Positions 7,548 to 16,500 are shown, numbered from the stretch's first letter. The stretch: 32,772 bases of DNA from Halorussus litoreus (GCF_003382685.1 NZ_KZ859518.1:7925-40696); one strand, 5' to 3'. The notes: a model not told the origin generated them from the letters alone. Translations and numbers: made by a program.

Positions 7548-8390
7548 CTACTCGAACCCCTCGAATAGCGTGGCGGGCTCGGCCCCACGGGCCGCGAAGT
7601 GCGCGTCGAGTTCCTCCTTCCGAGCCCGAATCTCGCCCGGCGCGTGCGAGTCCGACCCCGCGACGAACTCGACCCCGCGCTCGCGCAGGGCCTCGCGGAA
7701 GTCGGGCGCGGGGTGGAACTCGCCGTACTCCCGGCGCACGCGCCCGGCGTTGAGTTCGGGGACCGTGCGCGAGCGGCCGAATGCGTCGGCGACCAGCTCG
7801 TGGTGGTCGGCCGTGGTGTACCCCCGGAGTTCGGGCGTGCGCTCGGGCAGGTCGACGTGGGCCGCGACGGCGAACAGTTCCGACTCCACGAGGTCGGCGA
7901 GCGCCTCGTAGTAGTCGTCGACGTACGCCCGGCGCTCGGCTCCGGACCACTCCGAAAAGGGCGTGCTGCTCTGGACGTTCGTCCGGTCGACGCGGTGGAC
8001 GCTTCCGATTGCGTAGTCGAAGTCGACCTCGTCGAGGAAGGCCGCGATCTCGGCCTCGTCGCGGGGCGCGTAATCGAGTTCGACCGCGTCGAATATCGTG
8101 ACGTCGTAGCGGTCGCGCAGCGACTCGATGGCCTCCCGGCGGAGCGGGTGCGTCCGGTCGAGGTTGAAGCCGAACTCGCGCTTGGCCCGCTGGAGGTCTT
8201 CGTCTGCCGCGACGTTGCAGTGGTCGGCGATGCCGACGGCTTCGAGGCCCATCTCCGCCGCCGCGTCGAGCATCGGGACCAGTCGCTCGCCGTCCGAGTA
8301 GTTCGAGTGGACGTGGTAGTCGTGGACGACCGGCACGTCCGAAACGTGGCCGTCCGTCGACGTATTCGTTCGGGTTTCCGGTGGAGTCAT
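7548..8390 (-). CDS. PHP-domain metal-dependent phosphoesterase (histidinol-phosphatase-like)
   Basis: This 280-residue protein carries the PHP motifs: DYHVHSNYSDG with His26 and His28, GIADHCN with Asp56 and His57, the FDAVELDYAP segment, GSVHRVD, AAHVDLPERT and GSDSHAPGEI near the C-terminus. These His/Asp/Glu residues usually bind a trinuclear metal centre that hydrolyses phosphate esters. The length and order resemble HisK-type histidinol phosphatase, but no histidine-biosynthesis gene is nearby, so the substrate is open. The start codon at 8390 overlaps the end of repeat copy B, so the upstream regulatory sequence lies inside that element. It converges with the S9 peptidase gene. Confidence 0.9.
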   Translation of the reverse strand: MTPPETRTNTSTDGHVSDVPVVHDYHVHSNYSDGERLVPMLDAAAEMGLEAVGIADHCNVAADEDLQRAKREFGFNLDRTHPLRREAIESLRDRYDVTIFDAVELDYAPRDEAEIAAFLDEVDFDYAIGSVHRVDRTNVQSSTPFSEWSGAERRAYVDDYYEALADLVESELFAVAAHVDLPERTPELRGYTTADHHELVADAFGRSRTVPELNAGRVRREYGEFHPAPDFREALRERGVEFVAGSDSHAPGEIRARKEELDAHFAARGAEPATLFEGFE

Positions 8391-8611
8391 GTTCCGATAC
8401 GTGCGACCAGTTCTTGGCTTCGCTCGGTGGATCAACCACTACCCCTGGCGGATGAAAGGGCGAGGCGCGCTCGCGGGCCGCAGGCCCGTGGTCGCCTCAG
8501 CGGGCACTATTCGAGCGAACGAAGTGAGCGAGAATATCCCGCTGAGCGACCGCGAGCGCGCCGAGGGCTTTCGAAGATGTCTCACTTACTCCAATTCTGT
8601 ATCTGAACACG
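8390..8611 (-). mobile_element. MITE-like palindromic element, family M copy B
   Basis: Read on the minus strand it begins CGTGTTCAGATAC (from 8611) and ends GTATCGGAACA (8400-8390); 10 of the 11 core end positions are complementary. The core architecture equals copy A: GAAAG/CTTTC clamp (plus strand 8454-8458 and 8568-8572), the same five-base internal loops, but different arms, GGCGCGCTCGCGG (8464-8476) pairing perfectly with 8550-8562. The inner GCGGGATAT...ATAGTG and AGGCGACCA blocks are shared with copy A. Its left end contains the start codon of the PHP gene. Confidence 0.72.
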
Positions 8612-8677
8612 ACCGCGGATAGAGATTCTCGCTCCAGTCCCCGATGGAGGTATCCGACTGGCGACGAACGGTCGAGT

Positions 8678-9163
8678 ATGGACGAGCACACCCGCGACGC
8701 GTCGGTCGGGCCGCCGGCACGCGGGAACCCCGCCGGCTGGCGACCCGATCTGGCGCGGTGGGAGCACGGGACGCTCCGGCGAGCGGTGGTCCACGGGGTC
8801 GCGCTGTTCAACGCCGGGGCGTTCCACGAATCGCACGACTGCTTCGAGGACGAGTGGTACAACTACGGGAGCGGGACCACCGAGAGCGCGTTCTGCCACG
8901 GGATGGTACAGGTGGCGGCCGGCGCGTACAAGCACTTCGACTTCGAGGACGACGGCGGCATGCGGAGCCTGTTCGAGACGGCCTTACAGTATCTTCAGGA
9001 CGTGCCCGACGACTACTACGGCGTGAACATTTCTGACGTGTGCGCGACAATGGAGAACGCACTAAACGACCCGACCGCGTTGGATGGGTGGCAAATCGAA
9101 CTCGACGGCAGGGTCCCGGAAGCGACGAAGGTCGACCGCGAGTACGCCGACGCGCTGGAATAG
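8678..9163 (+). CDS. DUF309 domain-containing protein
   Basis: This 161-residue helical protein has the DUF309 signature [18 protein letters not shown], with His50, Glu51 and His53 in the HESH motif. A second conserved helix is [19 protein letters not shown]309 proteins are small all-helical proteins of unknown biochemical role; the conserved His/Glu residues suggest a metal or ligand site, but this is inference. The ATG at 8678 starts MDEHTRDAS. The gene is divergent from the PHP gene, with repeat copy B between them. No partner gene is evident. Confidence 0.88.
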   Translation: MDEHTRDASVGPPARGNPAGWRPDLARWEHGTLRRAVVHGVALFNAGAFHESHDCFEDEWYNYGSGTTESAFCHGMVQVAAGAYKHFDFEDDGGMRSLFETALQYLQDVPDDYYGVNISDVCATMENALNDPTALDGWQIELDGRVPEATKVDREYADALE

Positions 9164-9194
9164 GAGGCTTTGCGTGGCGATTCTCTGCTTTCAC

Positions 9195-9700
9195 ACCGGC
9201 GTACGCTCGGTCTCCATCTTGATTCCGTGTGCGCTCGGTGAAATTCTCCATCCGGCGCGTGCTGGCGCGAGTTTATCTCGCGCCAAACCGCGCGAGGGAC
9301 GAGGACCGCAAGCCGGAGCGAAGCGAAGGCTGAGGACCGCAGGAGGCTGGGGAGGTCCGAGGTCCGCGGTTGCGGTGCTGTGCGGTCTCTCACATGCCTC
9401 GGATGTAGCTAGCTTCGTGATCTCGTCGATTTTTGTTCGAAGCTATTTGGCTAGCTACTGCTTGAGCCGAGGCGTGACCGCACCGCAACCGAGACCGCGA
9501 CCGCACCTCGTCCTCCCCAACCGCTTGCGCTTCTCGGCCTGCGGCCTGCGATGCTCAGCCCTCGCGCGATTTGGCGCGGCATGAAGCCGCGCCAGCACGC
9601 GCCGGATCGGAGGTCCGGCCAGCTCGATTCGGTCGGGAAGCCGAGTCAGCGCGCGCCGGACTGGACGATGGATAGAGCGACTCCTGACTGCAAACCGACC
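9195..9700. mobile_element. Long palindromic element, family R copy 1 (complete)
   Basis: The inner ends ATCCGGCGCGTGCTGGCGCG (9250-9269) and their perfect complement (9588-9607) bracket a 358-bp palindrome. Subterminal hairpins are TGGCGCGAG/CTCGCGCCA (9263-9271, 9277-9285) and GGCGCGGC/GCCGCGCC (9573-9580, 9586-9593). The conserved box TGAGGACCGCAGGAGGCTGG starts at 9331. The middle carries TAGCTAGC motifs in both orientations. Weaker symmetric flanks (TCCATC with GCGCTC; GGATAGAGCGACTCC) extend to about 9195 and 9700. No protein is encoded. It occupies the whole gap between the DUF309 and hydrolase genes. Confidence 0.7.
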
Positions 9701-9730
9701 GAATGAACGAGACGAACTCGGCCGCTCCGA

Positions 9731-10696
9731 TCAGTCAGTTCTCGACGCGTCCGCGCTCGCGTCCATCTCCTCCTCGGTGAGCTCGTCTAGCAGCACCTCG
9801 AGGAACGGACCCGGATGCTCGGCGTGGGGAAGCAGCTTCGCGTCCTCGAACACAACCAGCTTCACGTCCGCGCGCTCGGCGAGTTCCTCGCCGTCCTCCA
9901 GCGGCGACACCGTCGCGTCCCGGCCCCAGACGATGGTCACCGGCACGTCGACTCTGGAGAGCTCCGCGCCGAGGTCCACGTCCGGGTCGAGGTAGCCCGA
10001 GACGAACGACGCGGGCGCGAAGCGCGCGCCCTTCTGGTGGGCGGTCTGCCACTGGTAGTCCACGTCGCGCTCGGTGTAGGACGCCTCCGAGGCGTACCCC
10101 TCGCGGTCGTCGAAGAAGTGCAGCGAGGACTTGCTGGTCAGCAGGTTGAACAGCGCCTGCCCGACCAGCGGCGACCGGAACAGCGACCGGAGCCACGGCC
10201 GGCGCGACCCGGTGTCGGCCGTCGGCGCGATCAGAACCAGTCGGGAGAACGCGTGGGCCTGCTGCTGGGCCAGCGCGGCGTACGCGCCCGACAGGGAACT
10301 CGCCACGCACGCCGCATCCTCGGTCAGATCCTCCGCGAAGTCCGCGACGAACGCGGTGTACAGCGCGGCGGAGTAGGTCAGCGGCGGGCGATCAGACCGG
10401 CCGAAGCCCGGCAGGTCCGGCGCGAACACGTGGTGGGTCTTGGCCAACTGGTCGAACATCTGGTCGAACTCCTTGTTCGACGCCGCGGCGTGGACGCCGT
10501 GGAGCAGGAGGACGTCCGGGTCGTCGGGGTCGCCCGCCTCGGTGTAGGCCACGTCGAACCCCCGCCAGCGGTAGGTGTTCTGCCGACCGTCGAGCGGGGC
10601 CTGGAGGTCGCTGGCCTTCCACGAGAGTAAGCGATTCCCTAACGCGGCGGCACCGAGACCGCTAGCAACCCCAGTCAGAGCGTTTCGAAGCTTCAT
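9731..10696 (-). CDS. Alpha/beta hydrolase
   Basis: This 321-residue hydrolase starts at the second in-frame ATG (MKLRNALTGVASGLGAAALG), preceded by a TATA-like CTAACTT about 25 bp upstream; an earlier ATG at 10720 lacks this. The oxyanion region is LLLHGVHA (63-70). The nucleophile elbow is V-A-S-S134-L-S-G, in place of the commoner GxSxG. The acid is likely Asp260 (WGRDATVSP) and the base His291 or His294 (LLPHAEHP). The N-terminal 20 residues are hydrophobic and Ala/Gly-rich, and may touch or insert into the membrane. The substrate is unknown; the family includes esterases, dehalogenases and lactonases. Confidence 0.88.
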   Translation of the reverse strand: MKLRNALTGVASGLGAAALGNRLLSWKASDLQAPLDGRQNTYRWRGFDVAYTEAGDPDDPDVLLLHGVHAAASNKEFDQMFDQLAKTHHVFAPDLPGFGRSDRPPLTYSAALYTAFVADFAEDLTEDAACVASSLSGAYAALAQQQAHAFSRLVLIAPTADTGSRRPWLRSLFRSPLVGQALFNLLTSKSSLHFFDDREGYASEASYTERDVDYQWQTAHQKGARFAPASFVSGYLDPDVDLGAELSRVDVPVTIVWGRDATVSPLEDGEELAERADVKLVVFEDAKLLPHAEHPGPFLEVLLDELTEEEMDASADASRTD

Positions 10697-10765
10697 GCGT
10701 GGAGATTCGGCGGCTGGCAAGTTAGCCGTTGTGCCGGAATGGAGATGAATTGGATCGAGAAGTAG

Positions 10766-11081
10766 CGGTGGTTGTGGTGCTGTGCGGTCGTGGTGTAGTG
10801 TGGGTTCGGTGCTATGCGGTCGTGGTGTTGGGAGTGGCGATGCTGTGCGGTTTCTCCTCGCTTCAAGCGATAGAGAACTCCGAGATCACGTTTCCTCTGT
10901 CGTAGATGACAGCTTGAAGCTAGCTACTGCTTGAGCCTCGGCGTGACCGCACCGCCACAGCACCGCCACAGCACCGCACTGCGACCGCACCGCTATCGCG
11001 GGCCTCGAACCTCCCCAGCCTCCTGCGGTCCTCACTGCGTTGCGGTCCTCGTCCCTCGCGCGCGTTGCTCGCGCGCGCCGG
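10766..11081. mobile_element. Family R palindromic element copy 2 (mainly right half)
   Basis: It holds the reverse complement of the family box (about 11010-11033) and the right-half motifs AGCTAGCTACTGCTTGAGCC and GTGACCGCACCGC. The subterminal hairpin is CGCGCGCG-TTGCT-CGCGCGCG (11057-11064, 11070-11077). The left side keeps only GGTGCTGTGCGGT-like inner sequence, so the outer left arm is missing. It fills the gap between the divergently placed hydrolase promoter and the prolyl oligopeptidase stop codon. Confidence 0.6.
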
Positions 11082-11148
11082 TGGTTGCTAGTTTATTTGT
11101 GGGAACTCGACCAATTCAGAATCAGTCGCGCTTTCGAGTAGTTGCTTC

Positions 11149-13236
11149 TCAGCCCAGCACGCCCAGTTGGTCGTACAGGAATGCCCAGCGATCGAGCTGT
11201 TCATCCACCAGCATCGAAGTCGGCTTCCCGATTCCGTGGCCCGTCCCCGTCTCGGTCCGGAGCAAGATGGGCTGTTCGCCCGCGTTCGCGGCCTGCATCC
11301 GGGCGGTCATCTTCCGGGCGTGTGAGGGATGCACTCTGGTGTCGCCCAGCGCGGTCTCGAACAGCACCGCCGGGTACTCGCGCTCCGCGACGTTGTGGTA
11401 CGGCGAGTACTCCCGAAGATACTCGAAGGCCTCCGGGTCGTCGGGCGAACCGTACTCGACCGTCCACGACTCGCCGAGCAGGAACTCGTTGAACCGGAGC
11501 ATGTCGAGGAGCGGGACGCCACACGACGCCGCGCGGAACAGGTCCGGGCGTTGAGTGATGGCCGCGCCGACCAGCAGCCCGCCGTTCGACCGGCCCATCG
11601 CCGCCAGCCGCTCCGGTCGGGTGTAGCCAGCGTCGACCACGCCCTCCGCGACCGCGTAGAAGTCGTCGAACACGTTCTGCTTGTTCGCCCGCATCCCCGC
11701 GCGGTGCCACTCGTCGCCGTACTCCGCGCCGCCCCGGAGGTTCGCGACGACGAACACCCCGCCGTCTTCGAGGAACGGCGTCCGGAAGCGGTCGTACGTC
11801 GGCGTCTGGGTGAGTCGAAAGCCGCCGTAGCCGTACAGGACGGCCGGGTTGTCGCCGTCGCGGGCCAGCCCCTCGCGGTGGACCACGAACGCCGGAACCT
11901 CGGTGCCGTCGGCCGACTCGAAGAAGCGCTGCTCGACCGCGAGGGCCACGTCCGAGGCGGCTTCGCGCTGATCGATGACCCCCGTCTCGCCGGTCTCGGC
12001 GTCGCCGCGGGCGACCCACGGCGACCGTTCGAACGATTGGGCGCGGAAGAAGAACTCCGGCGCGTCGGGATGGCCGGTCAGCGCGTCGCGACCGATGGCG
12101 GCGTAGCCCGGTAGCGCCACGTCGTGGCGGTGCTCCCCGTCGGGGTCGTACACCGACAGCGAGGAGTGGGCGTCACGCTGGTAGTGCGCGACGAGCGCGC
12201 CGTCGGCGACTGCGACGTCCATCAGAATTGCCTCGCGCTCGCCGATTACCTCGCGCAGGTCGTCGGGGTCGGCCGCGCGAGCGTCCGCGTCGCAGGCCAG
12301 CACGCGCGAGCGCGGGGCGTCGTAGTCGGTCGCGAGGTACACCGTCCCGGCGTCGACGCGCGCGCCGAACCACGCGTCGGTGTCGGCGACCAGTCGGACG
12401 AGTTCGCCGTCGGTGGCCGGGTCGTCGCTGCCGTCGCAGCCTGCGCTATCGCTCGGCTCCCACCGGAACACGTCCGAGTGCAGATGGCCCTCGCTGAAGA
12501 CGACGACGAGCGTCCCGTCGGCGAGTTCGAGCTGGGGCCAGACGTGCTCGCCCACCTCGTCGGTCAGCACGGGGTCGTCGCTGGCGACGGACTCGGGCGG
12601 ATCTGAGTCGCCGCTGGAACCCGACCGATCCGGCAGTTCGTGGTACCGGATGGCCTTGTCGAGTTGCGAGCCCTCGGCGGCCGATCCGGTAGTCACGTAG
12701 TAGAATCCCGAGTCGGTCCACGCCATCCCGTTCGGTCCCGTCCGGCCGCAGTCCCGGACGATCTCCACCGGGTCGCCCGATTCGGTGTCGAGGATCGTCA
12801 GGTCGTAGTTCTCCTGCCCGCCCTCGCCGACGCCGTAGGCCACCAGCGACCCGTCCGGCGAGGGGTGAAACCAGTCGAGCGACTCGCCCTCGGCCCACTC
12901 GTTCGGGTCGGCGAGGGTCGTCGGCTCGGCGTCGAGGTCCGGTCGGAAGACGAGTCGCGAGCGGTCCTCGTCGGCGTCGGCCACGCGCTGGAAGTACCCG
13001 GACTGGCGTGGCTCGATTACGCCGTACTCCGGGACCTCGGCGCGGGCTTCCATCCGGGGTTCGAGCGCCTCGCGAACGTCGTCGTCGAGCCAGCTGTCGG
13101 CGTACTCGTTCTGCCGGTCGACCCACTCGCGCACCTCGTTGGTGTCGGCCTCCAGCCAGCGATACGGGTCGCACAATTCCTCGCCGTGTCGGGTCTCGAC
13201 GACCTCCCTGCGCTCGGTCTCGGGCGAATCTGGCAT
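11149..13236 (-). CDS. Prolyl oligopeptidase family serine peptidase (S9A)
   Basis: This 695-residue enzyme begins MPDSPETERREVVETRHGEELCDPYRWLE. The HGxxxxDPYRWLE pattern is diagnostic of prolyl oligopeptidase. It has the seven-bladed propeller in the middle and a C-terminal alpha/beta hydrolase containing GYGGFRLT and GGAEYGDEWH. The triad is Ser550 (GRSNGG), Asp632 (LGDTRVHP) and His667 (TGHGIGKP). It should cleave short proline-containing peptides in the cytoplasm. The start at 13236 is placed by a strong TATA box 28 bp upstream (13258-13268). The family length is normal. It is divergent from glycerol kinase. Confidence 0.95.
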   Translation of the reverse strand: MPDSPETERREVVETRHGEELCDPYRWLEADTNEVREWVDRQNEYADSWLDDDVREALEPRMEARAEVPEYGVIEPRQSGYFQRVADADEDRSRLVFRPDLDAEPTTLADPNEWAEGESLDWFHPSPDGSLVAYGVGEGGQENYDLTILDTESGDPVEIVRDCGRTGPNGMAWTDSGFYYVTTGSAAEGSQLDKAIRYHELPDRSGSSGDSDPPESVASDDPVLTDEVGEHVWPQLELADGTLVVVFSEGHLHSDVFRWEPSDSAGCDGSDDPATDGELVRLVADTDAWFGARVDAGTVYLATDYDAPRSRVLACDADARAADPDDLREVIGEREAILMDVAVADGALVAHYQRDAHSSLSVYDPDGEHRHDVALPGYAAIGRDALTGHPDAPEFFFRAQSFERSPWVARGDAETGETGVIDQREAASDVALAVEQRFFESADGTEVPAFVVHREGLARDGDNPAVLYGYGGFRLTQTPTYDRFRTPFLEDGGVFVVANLRGGAEYGDEWHRAGMRANKQNVFDDFYAVAEGVVDAGYTRPERLAAMGRSNGGLLVGAAITQRPDLFRAASCGVPLLDMLRFNEFLLGESWTVEYGSPDDPEAFEYLREYSPYHNVAEREYPAVLFETALGDTRVHPSHARKMTARMQAANAGEQPILLRTETGTGHGIGKPTSMLVDEQLDRWAFLYDQLGVLG

Positions 13237-13257
13237 ACTACGGAATCTTCGCTCGGT

Positions 13258-13268
13258 GAAATATAAAG
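13258..13268 (-). promoter_or_regulatory. TATA box of the prolyl oligopeptidase gene
   Basis: CTTTATATTTC on the minus strand is centred about 28 bp before the ATG at 13236, giving a leaderless transcript. Confidence 0.7.
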
Positions 13269-13324
13269 TTCGGGAAGGGGCAATCACGAGTACCGGATTC
13301 CGCCGTAGGATGACTCGCGTTTTT

Positions 13325-13354
13325 GAAAGCCCTCGCGCTTTCAGTCCGCCAGGG
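13325..13354 (+). repeat. Remnant of a family M element (copy C)
   Basis: GAAAGCCCTCGCGCTTTCAG followed by TCCGCCAGG joins the left and right core boundaries of family M with the whole variable hairpin deleted. The end repeats are not recognisable. It lies in the glycerol kinase promoter region. Confidence 0.6.
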
Positions 13355-13468
13355 CCGGTGGTTGGGACACCGGGCGAACGCTCTCTGTGTCAGTTCTGTG
13401 CAGGGTGGATAGTTCCACAGGGATGCGCGAGGCGTAGAATTTTCACCTCGCGCGACACACGCCAACGC

Positions 13469-15007
13469 ATGACCGAGCGCTACGTCGCCGCGTTAGACCA
13501 AGGTACCACCGGCACCCGATTCATGGTGTTCGACCGGGCGGGCACCGTGGTCGGCGAGGCGTACGAGACCCACGAACAGCACTACCCCGAGCCCGGCTGG
13601 GTCGAGCACGACCCCATCGAAATCTGGGAGAACACCCAATCCGTCACCGAGTCTGCGCTCGCTGACGCCGGAATCGAGGCCGACCAGTTGGCCGGCATCG
13701 GCGTGACGAATCAGCGCGAGACCACTCTGCTGTGGGACCGCGACACGGGAAAGCCGGTCCACGACGCCATCGTCTGGCAGGACCGCCGGACGACCGACAG
13801 AGTTGCCGAACTGGAGGAGTTGGGGAAAGCCGACGAAATCCGCAGAAAGACCGGGCTCCAGCCCGACGCGTACTTCTCGGCGACGAAGGCCGAGTGGCTG
13901 CTGGAGAATGCCGACCCCATCAAGACCCAGCGCGCCCGGCCCGCCGACCTGCGCGACCGGGCGGCCGACGGCGAGGTGCTGTTCGGCACTATCGACTCGT
14001 GGCTCATCTACAACCTCACGGGCGAGCACGTGACCGACGTGACCAACGCCTCGCGGACGATGCTGTTCGACATCCACGAGATGGCGTGGGACGACGACCT
14101 GCTCGCGGAGTTCGGCGTGCCGGCGGCCTGCCTGCCGGCGGTCCGGCCGTCCAGCGACGACGACTACTACGGGACGACCGACCCGGAGGGGTTCCTCGGC
14201 GCGGAGGTGCCGGTCGCGGCCGCGCTCGGCGACCAGCAGGCCGCGCTGTTCGGCCAGACCTGCTTCGACGCGGGCGACGCCAAGAACACCTACGGCACGG
14301 GGAGCTTCGTGCTGATGAACACCGGCGAGCGGGCGGTCGAGAGCGACCACGGGCTGCTCACCACGGTCGCGTTCCAGCGGTCGGGCGAACCGGTCCGGTA
14401 CGCGCTGGAGGGCTCCATCTTCGTGACCGGCGCGGCCATCGAGTGGCTGGCGGACGTCGGCCTGGTCGAGAATCCGGGCGAGACCGAGCGACTCGCCCGG
14501 AGCGTCGACTCGACCGACGGGGTGTACGTGGTCCCGGCGTTCGCGGGGCTCGGAGCACCCCACTGGGACCAGCGCGCCCGGGGAACTATCCTCGGGCTGA
14601 CCCGCGGAACGCGCCGCGAGCACGTGGTCCGGGCCACCCTCGAAGCCATCGGGTTCCGGACCCGCGACGTGGTCGCGGCGATGGAAGCCGACGCGGGGGT
14701 CGAACTCACCCGGCTCAAGGTCGACGGCGGCGCGGTCAAGAACAACTTCCTCTGCCAGCTACAGGCCGACGCGCTCGGCGCGGACATCGTCCGCCCGGCG
14801 GTCGACGAGACCACCGCGCTCGGGGCCGCCTACGCCGCGGGGCTCGCAGTGGGCTACTGGGACGACCTCGACGAACTTCGGGCCAACTGGCGCGTCGACC
14901 GGGAGTTCTCCCCCGAGATGGATGCCGAGCGCGCCGACGCGAAGTACGAGCGCTGGACGGAGGCGGTCGAGCGCTCGCGCGACTGGGCGCGCGAGGACGA
15001 GCCCTAA
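13469..15007 (+). CDS. glpK: Glycerol kinase
   Basis: This 512-residue kinase phosphorylates glycerol to sn-glycerol 3-phosphate with ATP, the entry step of glycerol use in haloarchaea, which meet glycerol released by Dunaliella. FGGY-family motifs are present: the phosphate-1 loop LDQGTTGTR (9-17), the ALGDQQAALFGQ segment, the phosphate-2 motif NTYGTGSF, and VDGGAVKNNFLCQ with ETTALGAAYAAGLA near the C-terminus. The ATG at 13469 (MTERYVAALDQG) gives the normal bacterial/archaeal length; the frame is open further upstream but reads through repeat sequence. No glpABC dehydrogenase genes follow, so it appears to stand alone here. Confidence 0.97.
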   Translation: MTERYVAALDQGTTGTRFMVFDRAGTVVGEAYETHEQHYPEPGWVEHDPIEIWENTQSVTESALADAGIEADQLAGIGVTNQRETTLLWDRDTGKPVHDAIVWQDRRTTDRVAELEELGKADEIRRKTGLQPDAYFSATKAEWLLENADPIKTQRARPADLRDRAADGEVLFGTIDSWLIYNLTGEHVTDVTNASRTMLFDIHEMAWDDDLLAEFGVPAACLPAVRPSSDDDYYGTTDPEGFLGAEVPVAAALGDQQAALFGQTCFDAGDAKNTYGTGSFVLMNTGERAVESDHGLLTTVAFQRSGEPVRYALEGSIFVTGAAIEWLADVGLVENPGETERLARSVDSTDGVYVVPAFAGLGAPHWDQRARGTILGLTRGTRREHVVRATLEAIGFRTRDVVAAMEADAGVELTRLKVDGGAVKNNFLCQLQADALGADIVRPAVDETTALGAAYAAGLAVGYWDDLDELRANWRVDREFSPEMDAERADAKYERWTEAVERSRDWAREDEP

Positions 15008-15065
15008 CCCCCTTCGAGCGCTCGCGAACGACCGCTTTTTACGACTCGACTTCCCACGGCGAACC

Positions 15066-15740
15066 ATGACGCCGCCGCTCGCGCTCGACATCGACGGGAC
15101 GATGACCCGGCCCGACGACTCCATCGACCCGCGTTTCTTCGACGTGCTTCCCGAATGGGACGCGCCGGTCGTGCTCGCCACGGGCAAGTCGTTCCCGTAC
15201 CCTGTCTCGCTGTGTCACTTCCTCACGATCCCCCAGAACGTGATCGCCGAGAACGGGGGCGTCGTCCTCGCTCGCGGGGACCTGACGACGAACGGCGACG
15301 GGGAGGCCGCCCGCCGAGTCGCCGAGGAGTTCGTCGCGGCGGGCTACGACCTCGGTTGGGGAGCCCCGGACCTCATCAACCGCTGGCGCGAGACGGAGGT
15401 CGCGGTCGCGCGCGACCAGCCGCTCGGCCCGCTGGAGGAGATCGCGGCCGAGCACGGCCAGGAGGTCGTCGACACCGGCTACGCCTACCACGTCAAGTCG
15501 CCCGGCGTCAAGAAGGGGATGGGCCTGCAGTCGGTCGCCGACCTGCTCGGCCTCGACCCCGCCGCGTTCGTCGCGGTCGGCGACTCGGAGAACGACGTCT
15601 CGACGTTCGGCGTCGCCGGGGAGTCGTACGCCGTCGCCAACGCCGACGCGAAGGCGAAGGACGCCGCCGACGTGGTGCTGGACGAATCCTTCTCGGCGGG
15701 CACGCTCGCGGTGCTGGAGGACCTCCGCCAGCGCGCGTAG
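15066..15740 (+). CDS. Phosphoglycolate phosphatase, archaeal HAD type
   Basis: This 224-residue HAD-superfamily enzyme has motif I LDIDGT (Asp8 nucleophile, Asp10 acid/base), motif II LATGKS, the Lys of motif III in SPGVKKGMGL, and motif IV GDSENDVSTF (Asp173, Asp177). The C2-type cap and length match archaeal phosphoglycolate phosphatases, which remove the 2-phosphoglycolate that inhibits central metabolism. A sucrose-phosphatase-like or other sugar-phosphate substrate cannot be excluded. The ATG at 15066 follows an AT box (CTTTTTAC, 15033-15040) by about 29 bp. It lies 58 bp after glycerol kinase in the same direction, but with its own promoter. Confidence 0.9.
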   Translation: MTPPLALDIDGTMTRPDDSIDPRFFDVLPEWDAPVVLATGKSFPYPVSLCHFLTIPQNVIAENGGVVLARGDLTTNGDGEAARRVAEEFVAAGYDLGWGAPDLINRWRETEVAVARDQPLGPLEEIAAEHGQEVVDTGYAYHVKSPGVKKGMGLQSVADLLGLDPAAFVAVGDSENDVSTFGVAGESYAVANADAKAKDAADVVLDESFSAGTLAVLEDLRQRA

Positions 15741-15778
15741 TAATTTCGAATATCGGAGCGAGTTTCTCTATTTTCCCC

Positions 15779-15995
15779 CAGCGTGCGCTGAGTCGTCTTT
15801 CTATCACGGATGCGCTGACTCATCCTTCCACCCCGGCGCGTGCGGGCGCGGCCTCCGTGCCGCGCCAACCCGCGCGAGGGACGAGGACCGCAACGGAGCG
15901 TAGCGGAGTGAGGACCGCAGGAGGCTGGGGAGGTTCGAGGCCCGCGGTCGCGGTGTTGTGCGGTTTCTCATATGTCTCGGCAATAGCTAGCTTCA
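15779..15995. mobile_element. Family R palindromic element copy 3 (left half)
   Basis: The copy starts with CAGCGTGCGCTG, followed by CCGGCGCGTGCGGGCGCG. The subterminal hairpin is GGCGCGGC-CTCCGT-GCCGCGCC (15845-15852, 15859-15866). The conserved box TGAGGACCGCAGGAGGCTGG starts at 15909, and the copy ends at TAGCTAGCTTC (15984-15994), the centre of the complete element. The right half is absent; AT-rich sequence follows up to the cutA stop codon. Confidence 0.65.
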
Positions 15996-16068
15996 CGACG
16001 CAAACAACCCACAAATTGCTTTTTCAGCAGCCACCGCCACAACCCAACTCAACCGACATCAAGAAGTT

Positions 16069-16371
16069 TCACCCGACCTCCTCGTCACGCCAGACCGCGA
16101 ACGACGCCAACAGTCCGTCCTCGTCGAAGCGCTCGACGCACGGCACGTCGTAGGGATGGATCTCCTCGACTCGGGCTTCCAGTCGGTCGTACGACTCGTC
16201 GGTGGTCTTCGCCAGTAGGACGACCTCTTCGTCGCGGTGGACCTCGCCGTCCCAGCGGTAGACCGAGGTGCAGGGGAACCGGTTGACGCAGGCCGCGAGT
16301 CGCTCCGCCACGAGTCGTTCGGCGATGTCGCCCGCCGCTTCCGGCGGCGCAGTGACGTAGGCAGTCGGCAT
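16069..16371 (-). CDS. cutA: Divalent-cation tolerance protein CutA
   Basis: This 100-residue protein matches the CutA1 family in length and pattern: MPTAYVTAPPEAAGDIAERLVAER, CVNRFPCTSVYRWDGEV, then EEVVLLAKT and HPYDVPCVERF. CutA forms a very stable ferredoxin-like trimer, linked in bacteria to copper tolerance; its molecular role is unsettled. The start at 16371 is preferred because a TATA-like CCTTAAGTTAG (16392-16402) lies about 26 bp upstream and the N-terminus fits the family; the frame is open further but noncoding in character. The gene is divergent from the RNase J operon. Confidence 0.95.
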   Translation of the reverse strand: MPTAYVTAPPEAAGDIAERLVAERLAACVNRFPCTSVYRWDGEVHRDEEVVLLAKTTDESYDRLEARVEEIHPYDVPCVERFDEDGLLASFAVWRDEEVG

Positions 16372-16391
16372 ACTCGTCACTCCACGGTTCT

Positions 16392-16402
16392 CTAACTTAA
16401 GG
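16392..16402 (-). promoter_or_regulatory. TATA box of cutA
   Basis: CCTTAAGTTAG on the minus strand is centred about 26 bp before the ATG at 16371, giving a leaderless transcript. Confidence 0.6.
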
Positions 16403-16500
16403 TTCGGGCAGCGCGGGAGCCACTCCCTTATTTCCCGAGAGTATCGATCTGAATCAACGCTATCCTCGGGACGGCTTTCGGTCCGGGCCAATCCCGGCAG

